This document shows, piece by piece, positions 1-9,284 of a stretch of 32,025 bases of DNA. The notes beneath the pieces were generated by a model that did not search any database, was not told the origin of the DNA, and saw only the letters and a program-made list of their open reading frames with translations. The first letter of the stretch is position 1. Each line of letters opens with the position of its first letter. The stretch spans positions 1 to 32,025 of the forward strand of contig JAGBMA010000114.1 of the NCBI GenBank assembly GCA_017635095.1, given 5' to 3'. The stretch is from Ruminiclostridium sp. (GTDB lineage: Bacteria; Bacillota; Clostridia; Oscillospirales; Ruminococcaceae). The position numbers and the translations under genes were made by a program.

Positions 1-14
1 CCCCCCCCCCCCCC
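1..14. other. C14 homopolymer at window edge
   Basis: The window opens with 14 consecutive C, three bases before the stop codon of the first gene. No gene or known signal explains it. On the coding strand of that gene it is a G run just after the stop. It could be a true homopolymer or an assembly or sequencing artefact at a contig edge; two-colour sequencing chemistry is known to produce false G runs. Confidence 0.6.
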
Positions 15-17
15 ACG

Positions 18-3000
18 TCAGTCGTCGTCGCTCAGGTCGTCGATGTCGTCGATGTCACCGTTAGTGTCGGTGAGGGAGGCTGTGGTGTCGGCATCTGTAG
101 GATCGGGGTCGTTTTCGGGAACTATGGGAGCTTCATCGGAGCTGTCCTCGGGTTCGTCCGGATCAACAACTTCCTCGACTTCTTCGTCCTCTTCTTCATC
201 TTCTTCCTCGTCCTCGGGTTCGGTCTCCGGCGGAGCTGCTGTGACTTCCGGAGCAGCGGTGGTCGTCGCCGCCGGGAGAGAAGCGACGGCTTCTCCGGAC
301 TGGGCGGCAGAGTAGCCCTCCGCTGCATAAGATATGCTGCTGCGGGCTATGTAGTTCTTGATCCCCTGAACTATGCCGGCTGCAATACCTGCGCGGTGAG
401 TGTCGGAAGCGAGCGCCATTGCGTCCTGAATGTTATCGACAAATCCGGTCTCTACGAGTACCGACGGGAAATCCTGCTGCAGCGTGACGTGATAGTAACT
501 GTAACGGGCACCGCGATTCCTGTCCGCACCGTCGGAGTAAACGCTCGTCTGATAGTATGCGGCTATCCCCTTTGATATCTCGGCTGCAAGAGGCTCCGAC
601 CAGGAAGTGAAATAGTATGCCTCCGCTCCGCGTGCATCTCCGAGCGCCTTGTTCGCGTGTACGGATATGTAGATGTCACACCCGTAGCCCCGTGCATAGA
701 TCGGGCGTTCCTTTGTGAGCAGAAACTCACTCTCCGTCTTTAAGCGGATCACGTTTGCGCCGGCTTCCTTGAGCTGGGATTCGAGCTGTTTTGATATTGC
801 AAGCACAGCCTCCTGCTCCACCACCTCGCCTATGGCACCTGGGTCAAGCACAGTCGCCGATTTGCCGTAGCCGTGACCGGGATCTATCACCACGGTGAGC
901 CCGCTGAGGCTGTTCACGGGAACTGGGAAGGACAGTATCAGTTCGCCGTTTCCGTCATACTTTGCGGCGTGTCCGAAGTAAACTCCGGGCTGGCGCAGTT
1001 CAAGAATGAGCCTGAACTTAACGCCGTTGTCCTCGGTGACAGTGTCCCACTTGCCCGATCTGAACACGAGATTGTGCTCAAAAGACGGGAGCGCGGTAAC
1101 ACTCGTGATGTCCTCGAACGTTATGTACAGGTGAGTTGCAGTAAAGTCCTTAACGTTGTAATCTCCGTCCCAGGCGGTGTAGTAGCTGTTTCCTGCAAGA
1201 CGCATATTGAATCCCGTGCGGTGGGCGAGGGACATTTTTATGTAGCTGTTGCCGTTGGAAGTCCCTACAGACTTCACGAAAAGCGGGTTTTCGGTTATCG
1301 CCGTACCGTCCTCAAGCGATGAGGCGCTTATGGCGATGCGCTTTCCGGATTCGGTGACGTAGTAGTTGCCGGAAGTCGAGCGGTACATCTCAAGAGTGCC
1401 TGCGGGGAGCTGTGAAAACAGCGGTGAGGGAATGTCGTCCGCAGTCTTTCCGTCATATACGATAGTGTTGTCCGCAAGAACTTTGACGAACTTCACGCTT
1501 TCGCCTGTGAGGTGAGTGGAGCCGAGAGTTGCGAGCACCTCTCCGCTGCCGACATCGTCCTGGTCTGCCGCCATTACTACCTCGGCCTTTTTGGGAGGCT
1601 CGGGTTTTGCATTCACGGTAACGGAAGCGCCTGCCGCTTCCATGCTGTAACCGGCGTAGGACGCGTAGATCGTGATCTTGCCGAGCTGCTGCGCCTGACC
1701 GACGATACCGTCGGGAGTGGTGTATGTCCCGGTATAGCGGACGTAGGACGAATTCACCTCGTCTTCGTCGGTGCTTTCCGCCGCGGTCATGGGAACAGTC
1801 GTTCCCCCTACCGTGCCATATACGTTCGCACCCTTGTACGCGCGAGCCGTAAGCGTTATCTTTGTGCCGCCGTCAACGGAAAGGCTCTTGCCTTCCGAAA
1901 TGGTGGCTCCGATAGACTTTAGCACGGTTATGCGGCGGGTGATGCTGTATGTATATGATTCGTCCTTGTGACTTATGGTGAACTTGTTCATTCCGTCTTC
2001 GAGAGGTCTCTCGAAGTAGAAGTTGCCCGCGTCGTTGAGGTGTATCTCATCGCCGTTGAAGTAAACGGGGAAGTTGCTGTCGAAAGTTCCCATGAAAGCA
2101 ACGGTAGCTTCGGTGGTGGTGAAAGACAGGCTCGAAGGAGATGTCATTTTAAGTCCCTCGAAGAGAGAGCTTTCGTCTATCTGTTCGTTGTAGTATGAAA
2201 CAAGCGCTGCGGTAGAGCCGAGTGGGTCTTTTTCGAGAGCCGAGAAAGAGTTGAACACGCTTCCCGAGTAGCTCTTTATCTCCTTGACGGAAGAAAGCTG
2301 TTTCAGGAGCTGGTCTGCGGAGCCCCAGCCCGCCGTGTCGGTTCCGATGTATTCGTTGTGGTGCATCACATATAGCGGTATATCCGCAGCGTCCGTAAGA
2401 GCGCCCCACCAGCCCGTTACCTTATCGAAGGGGAGGGTCTGGGACGTAAGTGAGCCGTAAGCGCGTACTACTGCAAAATCGACATAGCCTTTCTCTATGA
2501 AGCCCTTGGTGTCCGCATGACCGTCGTAGTAAGCCTGAACGCTGTCGTTTGTCTCACTTCCGGCTTCGTTTACGGAGGAGTTTGCCCACATATCGTTGAT
2601 GACGATACCGACAGCTATGGAGTTGTCGGTATTGCGGATAACGTCCGCGGCGGCAGAAAAGCACTGCTCCGCCGAATCGTAGAGCCAGTTCCCGTAGCCT
2701 ATGCCGGAGCCGTTCTGCATATATTCCCCGAAGCTCGCCACATTGCGGCGAACGTAGTAATCATCGAGGATTATGCCGCTGCAGCCGTATTTAAGAGCAA
2801 AGCGGTGAGTCTTGGAAACGAGGGTGTCGATAGCGTCCGCGCCTGATCTGCAGTCAGACAGCGCGTGACCGATATCGAACACGACGTAGGGCGATATGCC
2901 GCTTTCGTATGCGCTCTCTATCGCCGCCAGCACCGGGTCTGCTCCGGAAGCGTTCGCGTCCAGTGAGTAGTAGGGAGTGCTGCCGTTCATGGTGTTGATT

Positions 3001-3329
3001 ATGACGGTGTTGAGACCGAGCTCCGCAAACTCGGAGTAGATGTTGTCGAGCTCATTCGCCAGAAGTGCGGCGTCCGGTTCGTCCTCGCCGAAAAAGTCCA
3101 CCGCAGGGGTTATCACCGCGGCCCTCATGTCCGTCGGGAGCGAGAACATCGGCATATTCTCCGCGGGCGCGGTCACGAGCGCTTCATCTTCGACTATCTG
3201 CGCGAAGTAATCGGTGTCTTCCGACAGGTCGTCCTCTATTTCGGCAAAAACCGGCACCGTGAGTGCAGTCACGGCTATTGCAGCCGCCGCGAATAACGCA
3301 GCCGCCTTTTTTCTTATAAAGTCTTTCAT
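18..3329 (-). CDS. Secreted GHL10-like / N-acetylmuramoyl-L-alanine amidase fusion with acidic tail
   Basis: 1103-residue secreted protein, probably cutting the amide bond between muramic acid and the stem peptide of peptidoglycan. Residues 1-29 are a signal peptide ending in VFA. Residues about 65-390 resemble a family-10-like glycosidase (GHL10/DUF187) barrel: a long alpha/beta region with strands such as NTVIIN and GIILDDYY. A beta-rich linker follows. Residues about 810-985 are an Amidase_3 domain, with DPGHG, an early Glu in EVVEQEAV, SVHAN and VETGF supplying the expected zinc ligands and catalytic Glu. The last 75 or so residues are almost all Asp, Glu, Pro, Ser and Thr. No sortase motif or membrane anchor is seen, so the tail may bind cations or the wall. 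The start has an AGGAA site upstream. It lies 88 bp downstream of another GHL10-type gene, probably in the same operon. The barrel assignment is less certain than the amidase. Confidence 0.88.
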   Translation of the reverse strand: MKDFIRKKAAALFAAAAIAVTALTVPVFAEIEDDLSEDTDYFAQIVEDEALVTAPAENMPMFSLPTDMRAAVITPAVDFFGEDEPDAALLANELDNIYSEFAELGLNTVIINTMNGSTPYYSLDANASGADPVLAAIESAYESGISPYVVFDIGHALSDCRSGADAIDTLVSKTHRFALKYGCSGIILDDYYVRRNVASFGEYMQNGSGIGYGNWLYDSAEQCFSAAADVIRNTDNSIAVGIVINDMWANSSVNEAGSETNDSVQAYYDGHADTKGFIEKGYVDFAVVRAYGSLTSQTLPFDKVTGWWGALTDAADIPLYVMHHNEYIGTDTAGWGSADQLLKQLSSVKEIKSYSGSVFNSFSALEKDPLGSTAALVSYYNEQIDESSLFEGLKMTSPSSLSFTTTEATVAFMGTFDSNFPVYFNGDEIHLNDAGNFYFERPLEDGMNKFTISHKDESYTYSITRRITVLKSIGATISEGKSLSVDGGTKITLTARAYKGANVYGTVGGTTVPMTAAESTDEDEVNSSYVRYTGTYTTPDGIVGQAQQLGKITIYASYAGYSMEAAGASVTVNAKPEPPKKAEVVMAADQDDVGSGEVLATLGSTHLTGESVKFVKVLADNTIVYDGKTADDIPSPLFSQLPAGTLEMYRSTSGNYYVTESGKRIAISASSLEDGTAITENPLFVKSVGTSNGNSYIKMSLAHRTGFNMRLAGNSYYTAWDGDYNVKDFTATHLYITFEDITSVTALPSFEHNLVFRSGKWDTVTEDNGVKFRLILELRQPGVYFGHAAKYDGNGELILSFPVPVNSLSGLTVVIDPGHGYGKSATVLDPGAIGEVVEQEAVLAISKQLESQLKEAGANVIRLKTESEFLLTKERPIYARGYGCDIYISVHANKALGDARGAEAYYFTSWSEPLAAEISKGIAAYYQTSVYSDGADRNRGARYSYYHVTLQQDFPSVLVETGFVDNIQDAMALASDTHRAGIAAGIVQGIKNYIARSSISYAAEGYSAAQSGEAVASLPAATTTAAPEVTAAPPETEPEDEEEDEEEDEEVEEVVDPDEPEDSSDEAPIVPENDPDPTDADTTASLTDTNGDIDDIDDLSDDD

Positions 3330-3417
3330 TTCTTACATTCCTTTTTATCCGAACCGGGTCTCCGGCAATGCCGGAAGGCTCGTATTATTGCAATTGCTGC
3401 GGTGCGCACGGCACCGG

Positions 3418-5025
3418 TCATTTCAGGTTTTCAAGCTCGGTCTTCATAGCGGTGGTGGCATATCCGCTGTCGAACATATATGAGTAGCTGTAGAGGGCGA
3501 TGCCGCTGCAGCCGTTGCTGTCGGCATATTCCTTCTGGCGTTTCAGCATAGTGGTGGTGTTCTGCCATTCGTACTTGCCGTTTCCTGCCCAGGTGTCCTC
3601 GTTGCCCGCCTTATAGACTGCAAGCCCGGCATAGAGCTTCGTTTTCGTGCCGCTTACGATACCTGCCCACTCGTTCACACAGCTCTTGTATGGCACTCCG
3701 GAGTTCTCGAAGCCGTAGTATATCTGCGGCGTGAAGTAATCGACATAGCCGCCCTTGCACCAGGCTTTCGTGTCGGCGTAGAGCTGGTTGAGATTGTTGA
3801 TGTTGTTGCCCTGGGGCGCAGCGCCGAATATTGCGGAACCGCATTCGTGGGCAGCGTCGTATATCTCCTTTACCATTGCGGAGCAGTTGGCGATCCTGAA
3901 TGCGGACAGACTTGCCTCGCCGCTTTCCGTAAATGCGGCGCTGTCGAAAGAAGCGTCGGTGGTGGGGTAGAAGTAGTCGTCGATGTGGACACCGTCAACG
4001 TTGTAGCCGGAGACTATCTCGCGGACACCGTCACCGATGAGCTTCCGCACCGCTTTGTATGCGGGATTGAGATACCATGTCCCGTTCACGCTTACGAGGT
4101 ATTTGCCTTTTTCCGCGCCGTTGTACCATTTCCCGACGGGGTAGTCCGAGGAAACTGACGAAATGTCCGTTCCCGAACCGAGCCGGAGCGGGTTTATCCA
4201 TGCGTGGAAAGAGATGTTCCGGGAGTGAGCCTCCGCCACCATTGCCTTAAGCGGGTCATATGCCGTCTTTTTCCCGACGGAACCGCTGAGGTGCTTCGTG
4301 AAAGGGAAAAGTGACGAGTAGTAGTACGCGTCGCCGAACGCACGGACGTGGACATAAACGGTATTCACGCCCATTCCCGCGCAGTTGTCCAACATCTTGC
4401 CGAACTCCTGTCTGAAAGCGCTCTCAGATTTTCCGTAAAGGTGGTTATACAGTTCGATGTATGAGATCCAGACAGCTTTTACATAGCTGTGGTTGACTGC
4501 CTTGTAGCTGTTTTTTCCGTAGTTTCCCGGACTTGACGGCTCTGTTTCCGCTGCGGTCGTTGCCGGCGCCGCAGTTGTTGTCGTTGATGCCGTTGTGGTC
4601 GCTGCAGAAGTTGTTGCAGCAGCTGTGGTTTCCGTGCTCGTCGCTGACGCAGTTGTTGTTGATGCGGCGGCAGAAGTACCGGCAGTCGTCGCTGCGGCTG
4701 TTGCGGAAGTCTTTGCTGCAGCCGAAGCCGCTGTTGTCGTTTCCGCAGAGCTTACGTTCTGCTCTTCCGGGATATCTGCGGGAGTTTCAGCGGGCTCGTC
4801 CGGCAGGTCGGGCACGGATACCGCCGAAGCAGCTGTTACGGGTGCGGTATCGAGCATTATGCCGCCGAAGTCGCCGTTGCGCACGGGTGCCGGTGTTTCG
4901 GCGAGGGAAGCTGTCGAAGACGAGGTGGAGGTGAGGACAGCAGTTTCCATGCTCCTGCAGCCGGAAATAAGTGAAAACGCAGTAAGTGCGGCGAGAAGCC
5001 TGCAAAAAAATTTTCTTTTTTTCAA
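3418..5025 (-). CDS. GHL10/DUF187-family lipoprotein (putative glycoside hydrolase)
   Basis: 535-residue lipoprotein. The signal peptide ends in the lipobox LISGC with Cys23 as the lipidated residue. Residues about 40-170 are a low-complexity Ala/Thr/Ser linker that would hold the domain away from the membrane. Residues about 180-530 match the GHL10 (DUF187) family-10-like hydrolase pattern: AVWISYIELYNHL, MGVNTVYVHVRAFGDAYY, FHAWINPLR, GVHIDDYFYP and FTPQIYYGF. Family members are thought to act on wall or extracellular polysaccharide, but the substrate is generally unproven. The start is TTG at 5025, with GGAGG about 8 nt upstream and the sigma-A-like promoter at 5061-5089. It is the first gene of a probable two-gene wall-remodelling operon with the amidase. 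Confidence 0.88.
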   Translation of the reverse strand: MKKRKFFCRLLAALTAFSLISGCRSMETAVLTSTSSSTASLAETPAPVRNGDFGGIMLDTAPVTAASAVSVPDLPDEPAETPADIPEEQNVSSAETTTAASAAAKTSATAAATTAGTSAAASTTTASATSTETTAAATTSAATTTASTTTTAAPATTAAETEPSSPGNYGKNSYKAVNHSYVKAVWISYIELYNHLYGKSESAFRQEFGKMLDNCAGMGVNTVYVHVRAFGDAYYYSSLFPFTKHLSGSVGKKTAYDPLKAMVAEAHSRNISFHAWINPLRLGSGTDISSVSSDYPVGKWYNGAEKGKYLVSVNGTWYLNPAYKAVRKLIGDGVREIVSGYNVDGVHIDDYFYPTTDASFDSAAFTESGEASLSAFRIANCSAMVKEIYDAAHECGSAIFGAAPQGNNINNLNQLYADTKAWCKGGYVDYFTPQIYYGFENSGVPYKSCVNEWAGIVSGTKTKLYAGLAVYKAGNEDTWAGNGKYEWQNTTTMLKRQKEYADSNGCSGIALYSYSYMFDSGYATTAMKTELENLK

Positions 5026-5060
5026 GCGTCACACCTCCGCACACACCGTATCGCATTATG

Positions 5061-5089
5061 ATTATAACATCTGCAAACCGTACAGTCAA
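5061..5089 (-). promoter_or_regulatory. Sigma-A-type promoter of the GHL10-amidase operon
   Basis: On the minus strand, TTGACT (5084-5089) and TATAAT (5061-5066) are separated by exactly 17 bp, 36 bp before the TTG start. It is divergent from the aconitase promoter. Confidence 0.85.
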
Positions 5090-5103
5090 TAGGTTTTGCG
5101 AAA

Positions 5104-5157
5104 TTTGTTCATAAAATTTAAAGCTATGAAATTGTGCAATTTGTTCATATTTAACGA
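5104..5157. promoter_or_regulatory. Repeat and palindrome block between divergent promoters
   Basis: The string TTTGTTCATA occurs twice (5104-5113 and 5140-5149), and the inverted repeat AAATTG-TG-CAATTT lies at 5129-5142. The block fills the space between the two divergent promoters, where operators are usually found. The binding protein is unknown. TTGTTCA-TAT-TTAACGA (5141-5157) resembles two Rex half-sites but has a 3-nt spacer where 4 is usual. The core TGTTCATA is also paired upstream of the surface protein gene at 13371. Confidence 0.4.
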
Positions 5158-5192
5158 TTTACAGAACAGGAATATTTTTTGCTGTCAAAATA

Positions 5193-5221
5193 TTGACAAA
5201 TTTCATTATATATAGTACAAT
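5193..5221 (+). promoter_or_regulatory. Sigma-A-type promoter of the acn-icd-rex operon
   Basis: Consensus TTGACA (5193-5198), a 17-bp AT-rich spacer and TACAAT (5216-5221), 41 bp before the aconitase start. The ribosome site GGAGGA is at 5251-5256. Confidence 0.88.
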
Positions 5222-5262
5222 ATGTGGTATGAAATCTGTACTTAAATTCAGGAGGAAAACGA

Positions 5263-7194
5263 ATGGGACTCACACTTACCGAAAAAATAATCAAAGAACA
5301 CATTGTTGACGGCGAGATGGTCAAGGGCAAGGAGATCGGTCTTCGCATAGACCAGACCCTCACCCAGGACGCGACCGGAACAATGGCATATCTCCAGTTC
5401 GAGGCTATGGGCGTTGACCGCGTAAAGACAGAACGCTCGGTCGCCTACATCGACCATAACACTCTCCAGTCGGGCTTTGAGAATGCCGACGACCATCGCT
5501 TTATCGGAAGCGTCGCTAAGAAGCACGGCATCTGGTTCTCACGTCCGGGTAACGGTATCTGCCACCAGGTACATCTTGAGCGTTTCGGAAAGCCCGGAAA
5601 GACGCTTATCGGCTCCGACAGCCACACTCCCACCGGCGGCGGTATCGGAATGTTCGCCTGCGGCGCGGGCGGTCTCGATGTTGCGGTCGCTATGGGCGGC
5701 GGCGCGTACTACATAACCATGCCCGAAGTGGTGAACATTAAGCTCACAGGAAAGCTCCCGGACTGGGTATCCGCAAAGGACGTGATCCTCAAAGTCCTCC
5801 AGATCCTCTCGGTAAAGGGCGGTGTCGGCAAGGTAATGGAGTACACCGGTGAAGGTGTGCTTTCGCTGTCCGTTCCCGAGCGTGCAACGATAACGAATAT
5901 GGGCGCGGAGCTCGGCGCTACCACTTCTATCTTCCCCTCCGACGAAACTACCCGTGCTTTCCTTAAAGCACAGGGACGTGAGGAAGACTACGTTCCGCTT
6001 TCCGCAGATCCCGACGCGGTATATGACCAGACCGTTGAGATCAACCTTTCGGAACTCGTTCCGCTTGCTGCATGTCCTCATTCTCCCGACAACGTAAAGA
6101 CCATAGATGAGATAGGCAATATCAAGATAGACCAGGTCTGCATCGGTTCCTGCACGAACTCTTCCATGCAGGATCTCCTGAAAGTGGCGCATATACTCAA
6201 GGGTAAGACTGTTCACCCCGACGTTAGCCTTGCGATAGCTCCCGGCTCCAAGCAGGTGTATAACATGATGGCTCAGTGCGGTGCGCTCTCCGACCTTATC
6301 GACGCCGGCGCAAGAATACTCGAATGTGCCTGCGGCCCCTGCATAGGCATGGGTCAGTCCCCGAACAGCCACGGTATCTCCCTCCGTACATTCAACCGTA
6401 ACTTTGAGGGACGTTCCGGAACAAAGGACGGTCAGATCTACCTCGTTTCCCCCGAGACCGCAGCTATCTCCTCTGTCACCGGAGTCCTTACGGATCCGCG
6501 CACAATAGGTGCAATGCCGCCTTACGTTATGCCCGAGCATTTCGTTATCAACGACAACATGGTCGTTCCTCCGGCAACTCCCGAGGAAGCTCCCGCTGTG
6601 GAGATACTCCGCGGTCCGAACATCAAGCCGTTCCCGATAAACAAGCCCCTTGCGGAGAATATCGCCGCAGGTGTCACACTGAAAGTCGGCGACAACATCA
6701 CTACCGACCATATCATGCCCGCAGGCGCAAAGATACTTCCTCTGCGTTCCAATATCCCGGCTATCTCCGAGTACTGCTTCACAGTCTGTGACGAGACGTT
6801 CCCGAAGCGCGCAAAGGAAGCCGGCCAGTCGATCATCGTCGGCGGCTCGAACTACGGCCAGGGTTCCTCCCGTGAGCACGCGGCTCTTGCACCTCTCTAC
6901 CTCGGCGTAAAGGCGATAATCTGCAAGTCGTTTGCAAGAATACACAAGCAGAACCTTATCAACAACGGCATTCTCCCGCTCACATTCGAGAATGAGGAGG
7001 ATTACGACAAGATAGAGCAGGGTGACAAGCTTGAGATACCCGGCGTAAAGACTGCAATAAAGAACGGCGGCAAGATCCTTGTCAAGAACATCACCAAGGG
7101 CACCATGTTCAATACCACCCTCGAACTCTCCGAGCGCGGAAAGGGCATGATCCTCGAAGGCGGTCTGCTCAACTATACCAAGAAGAACGGCTGA
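5263..7194 (+). CDS. acn: Aconitate hydratase (compact Aquifex/clostridial type)
   Basis: 643-residue aconitase that interconverts citrate and isocitrate through a [4Fe-4S] cluster. The iron-sulfur ligands are visible as Cys297 in GSCTNSS and as Cys357 and Cys360 in CGPC. The N-terminal region has [20 protein letters not shown]. The C-terminal swivel domain carries [16 protein letters not shown] with the substrate-binding Ser-Arg pair. At about 640 residues it belongs to the short aconitase group and not to the roughly 900-residue AcnA/IRP type. It opens an operon with isocitrate dehydrogenase and rex, making the citrate-to-2-oxoglutarate branch that feeds glutamate synthesis in anaerobes. 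No citrate synthase gene is present in this window. Confidence 0.96.
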   Translation: MGLTLTEKIIKEHIVDGEMVKGKEIGLRIDQTLTQDATGTMAYLQFEAMGVDRVKTERSVAYIDHNTLQSGFENADDHRFIGSVAKKHGIWFSRPGNGICHQVHLERFGKPGKTLIGSDSHTPTGGGIGMFACGAGGLDVAVAMGGGAYYITMPEVVNIKLTGKLPDWVSAKDVILKVLQILSVKGGVGKVMEYTGEGVLSLSVPERATITNMGAELGATTSIFPSDETTRAFLKAQGREEDYVPLSADPDAVYDQTVEINLSELVPLAACPHSPDNVKTIDEIGNIKIDQVCIGSCTNSSMQDLLKVAHILKGKTVHPDVSLAIAPGSKQVYNMMAQCGALSDLIDAGARILECACGPCIGMGQSPNSHGISLRTFNRNFEGRSGTKDGQIYLVSPETAAISSVTGVLTDPRTIGAMPPYVMPEHFVINDNMVVPPATPEEAPAVEILRGPNIKPFPINKPLAENIAAGVTLKVGDNITTDHIMPAGAKILPLRSNIPAISEYCFTVCDETFPKRAKEAGQSIIVGGSNYGQGSSREHAALAPLYLGVKAIICKSFARIHKQNLINNGILPLTFENEEDYDKIEQGDKLEIPGVKTAIKNGGKILVKNITKGTMFNTTLELSERGKGMILEGGLLNYTKKNG

Positions 7195-7205
7195 GCGTCG
7201 TCTGC

Positions 7206-7290
7206 GGCATCAAAGATGCCGACAGCCGAATGAGGAAGAGGCGCCGCCTCTCCCTCAAGCTCCCTCACTGCTTCCCTTGGGAAGGGAAGC
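7206..7290. repeat. Cluster of small hairpins between acn and icd
   Basis: Three palindromes lie in a row in the 149-bp spacer: GGCATC-AAA-GATGCC (7206-7220), AGAGGC-GCC-GCCTCT (7237-7251, extended by outer GAGG/CCTC) and GCTTCCC with GGGAAGC (7270-7290). None is followed by a T tract, so termination is unlikely. They could set relative expression or stabilise the downstream mRNA, or be a copy of a dispersed intergenic repeat. Confidence 0.6.
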
Positions 7291-7343
7291 GGAAGCTGGC
7301 TGCTTCGCCCGGGATACGAAAACAAGCGAAAGGAATTAATACA

Positions 7344-8555
7344 ATGGCAAAAATTCAGATGAAGACTCCGCTCGTCGAAATGGACGGCGACGAAATGACC
7401 CGCGTGATCTGGAAGATGATAAAGGATAAGCTCCTGCTCCCTTACATCGACCTCAAGACCGAGTATTACGATCTCGGACTCGTTAAGCGCAACGAGACCA
7501 ACGACCAGATCACCATTGACAGCGCTAATGCAACAAAAAAATACGGCGTTGCAGTTAAATGCGCGACGATAACTCCGAACGCACAGCGCATGACCGAGTA
7601 TAACCTCAAAGAGATGTGGAAGTCCCCCAACGGTACTATCCGTGCAATTCTCGACGGTACAGTATTCCGCGCTCCGATCATAGTCAAGGGCATCAACTCC
7701 CTTATCCCCACATGGACAAAGCCCATAACCATAGCGCGTCACGCTTACGGCGATGTCTATAAGAACAGCGAAATGAAGGTGAAGGACGGCTCGAAGGCTG
7801 AACTCATCGTCACCGACAAGGACGGCAACGAGACCCGCCAGCTTATTCACGAGTTCAAGGGAAGCGACGGCATTATACAGGGGCTTCACAATATCAACGG
7901 CTCTATCGCCTCCTTCGCGCGCTCCTGCTTCAACTTCGCCCTCGATACAAAGCAGGATATCTGGTTTGCAACAAAGGACACTATCTCCAAGCAGTATGAC
8001 CATACCTTCAAGGATATCTTCGCCGATATCTTTGAGACAGAGTACAAGACTAAATTCGCGGAAGCCGGCATAGAATATTTCTACACCCTTATCGACGATG
8101 CAGTCGCAAGAGTGGTACGCTCCGAGGGCGGCTATATCTGGGCGTGCAAGAACTACGACGGCGACGTTATGTCCGACATGGTGGCTACAGCCTTCGGAAG
8201 CCTCGGTATGATGACCTCCGTGCTTGTTTCACCCTCCGGCGTATATGAGTACGAAGCTGCCCACGGCACAGTCACCCGTCACTACTACAAGCACCTCAAG
8301 GGCGAGGAGACATCTACAAACTCCGTTGCGACTATCTTTGCATGGACAGGCGCACTCAAAAAGCGCGGCGAGCTTGACGCTATCCCTGAGCTCACCGAGT
8401 TTGCGAAGAAGCTGGAGGCTGCAACGATAAAGACTATCGAGGACGGAGTTATGACCGGTGATCTTTACGTTCTCTCTTCTCTTGAAAATAAGAGAAAGGT
8501 GAACACCGAGCAGTTCCTCGACGAGATAAATTTAAGACTCAAAGAAACGGTTTGA
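7344..8555 (+). CDS. icd: NADP-dependent isocitrate dehydrogenase (eukaryote-like subfamily)
   Basis: 403-residue enzyme that oxidatively decarboxylates isocitrate to 2-oxoglutarate with NADPH formation. It has the signature of the homodimeric eukaryote-like subfamily: [11 protein letters not shown] at the N terminus, [43 protein letters not shown] and [10 protein letters not shown] with the coenzyme loop. The frame stays open back to 7230, but that stretch is the hairpin-rich spacer and makes an unlike, basic peptide. ATG at 7344 has an AAAGGA site 9 nt upstream and gives the family's normal N terminus. It follows aconitase in the same pathway order and is followed at 43 bp by rex. Confidence 0.96.
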   Translation: MAKIQMKTPLVEMDGDEMTRVIWKMIKDKLLLPYIDLKTEYYDLGLVKRNETNDQITIDSANATKKYGVAVKCATITPNAQRMTEYNLKEMWKSPNGTIRAILDGTVFRAPIIVKGINSLIPTWTKPITIARHAYGDVYKNSEMKVKDGSKAELIVTDKDGNETRQLIHEFKGSDGIIQGLHNINGSIASFARSCFNFALDTKQDIWFATKDTISKQYDHTFKDIFADIFETEYKTKFAEAGIEYFYTLIDDAVARVVRSEGGYIWACKNYDGDVMSDMVATAFGSLGMMTSVLVSPSGVYEYEAAHGTVTRHYYKHLKGEETSTNSVATIFAWTGALKKRGELDAIPELTEFAKKLEAATIKTIEDGVMTGDLYVLSSLENKRKVNTEQFLDEINLRLKETV

Positions 8556-8597
8556 CGCTCTGCGCAGACACGCTCGCTGCATAAAAGGAGCATAAAA

Positions 8598-9284
8598 ATG
8601 TCCAAAAACGATAAAGTCTCAAACTCTGTCATACGCAGGCTCCCGAGATATTACAGATTTCTCGGCGAGCTCATTTCGGAGGGCGTGAGCAAGATCTCCT
8701 CCCGCGAGCTTGCGGAAAGAATGAATGTCACCGCGTCTCAGATCAGACAGGATCTCAACTGTTTCGGCGGGTTCGGCCAGCAGGGATACGGCTATAACGT
8801 ATCCGAGCTTCGCAGCGAGATCGGCGAGATACTCGGTATCGACCGCGATCACCCGGCTGTTCTTATCGGCGCCGGCAACCTCGGACGTGCTCTTTCCGTC
8901 CACCTCGACTACGCGAAGTATGGCTGCAGGCTCTGCGGGATCTTTGACAGCAGCGAAACGCTTGTGGGTATGCGTCTCGGCCAGCTTACCGTATCACCTA
9001 TGTCGGCACTTGCCGGCTTCTGTGAAAAGTACAAGCCGGTCATCGCTATCCTTTGCATTCCGAAAGAAGCCGCGCCGGAAGTCTGTGAACAGCTCGCGTC
9101 TCTCGGCATAAAGGCGTTCTGGAACTTCTCCCATTACGATATATCGCTTGAAAACATCTCCGACGTAGTGATCGAGAACGTCCACCTCGGCGACAGCCTT
9201 ATGGCGCTCTGCTACGGTATAAGCAAAAACGAGAAAGATAAAGAGAACAGTGTTCCGGAGGAAAATGGAAATGAAGAAGCTTAA
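8598..9284 (+). CDS. rex: Redox-sensing transcriptional repressor Rex
   Basis: 228-residue cytoplasmic repressor that senses the NADH/NAD+ ratio and controls fermentation and respiratory genes. Residues about 10-65 form the winged helix: VIRRLPRYYRFL, SRELAERMNVTASQIRQDL and the wing GGFGQQGYGYNV. The Rossmann fold follows with GAGNLGRAL (glycine loop at residues 91-96). The closing region, HLGDSLMALCYGI, is the domain-swap helix. The acidic tail after residue 210 is poorly conserved in the family. AAAGGAG lies just upstream of the ATG. It is the third gene of the acn-icd operon, so it may set the redox response of that branch; autoregulation is plausible, but no exact Rex palindrome was found. 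Confidence 0.96.
   Translation: MSKNDKVSNSVIRRLPRYYRFLGELISEGVSKISSRELAERMNVTASQIRQDLNCFGGFGQQGYGYNVSELRSEIGEILGIDRDHPAVLIGAGNLGRALSVHLDYAKYGCRLCGIFDSSETLVGMRLGQLTVSPMSALAGFCEKYKPVIAILCIPKEAAPEVCEQLASLGIKAFWNFSHYDISLENISDVVIENVHLGDSLMALCYGISKNEKDKENSVPEENGNEEA

Noticed and set aside
4595-5092. Ala/Val-rich open frame opposite the GHL10 lipoprotein linker
   Set aside because: It is the complement of the Ala/Thr repeat linker, a low-complexity artefact.
5141-5157. Rex operator upstream of acn
   Set aside because: TTGTTCA-TAT-TTAACGA resembles two Rex half-sites, but the spacer is 3 nt where 4 is usual and two positions differ, so I keep it only as a note.
5539-6945. Long open frame antisense to aconitase (468 codons)
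   Set aside because: It is a shadow of the high-GC third-codon pattern of a certain gene; no ribosome site or family motif is seen.
7230-7343. N-terminal extension of isocitrate dehydrogenase
   Set aside because: The frame is open, but the sequence is a hairpin-rich intergenic spacer giving a basic, unlike peptide; ATG 7344 has a good ribosome site and the family's normal N terminus.
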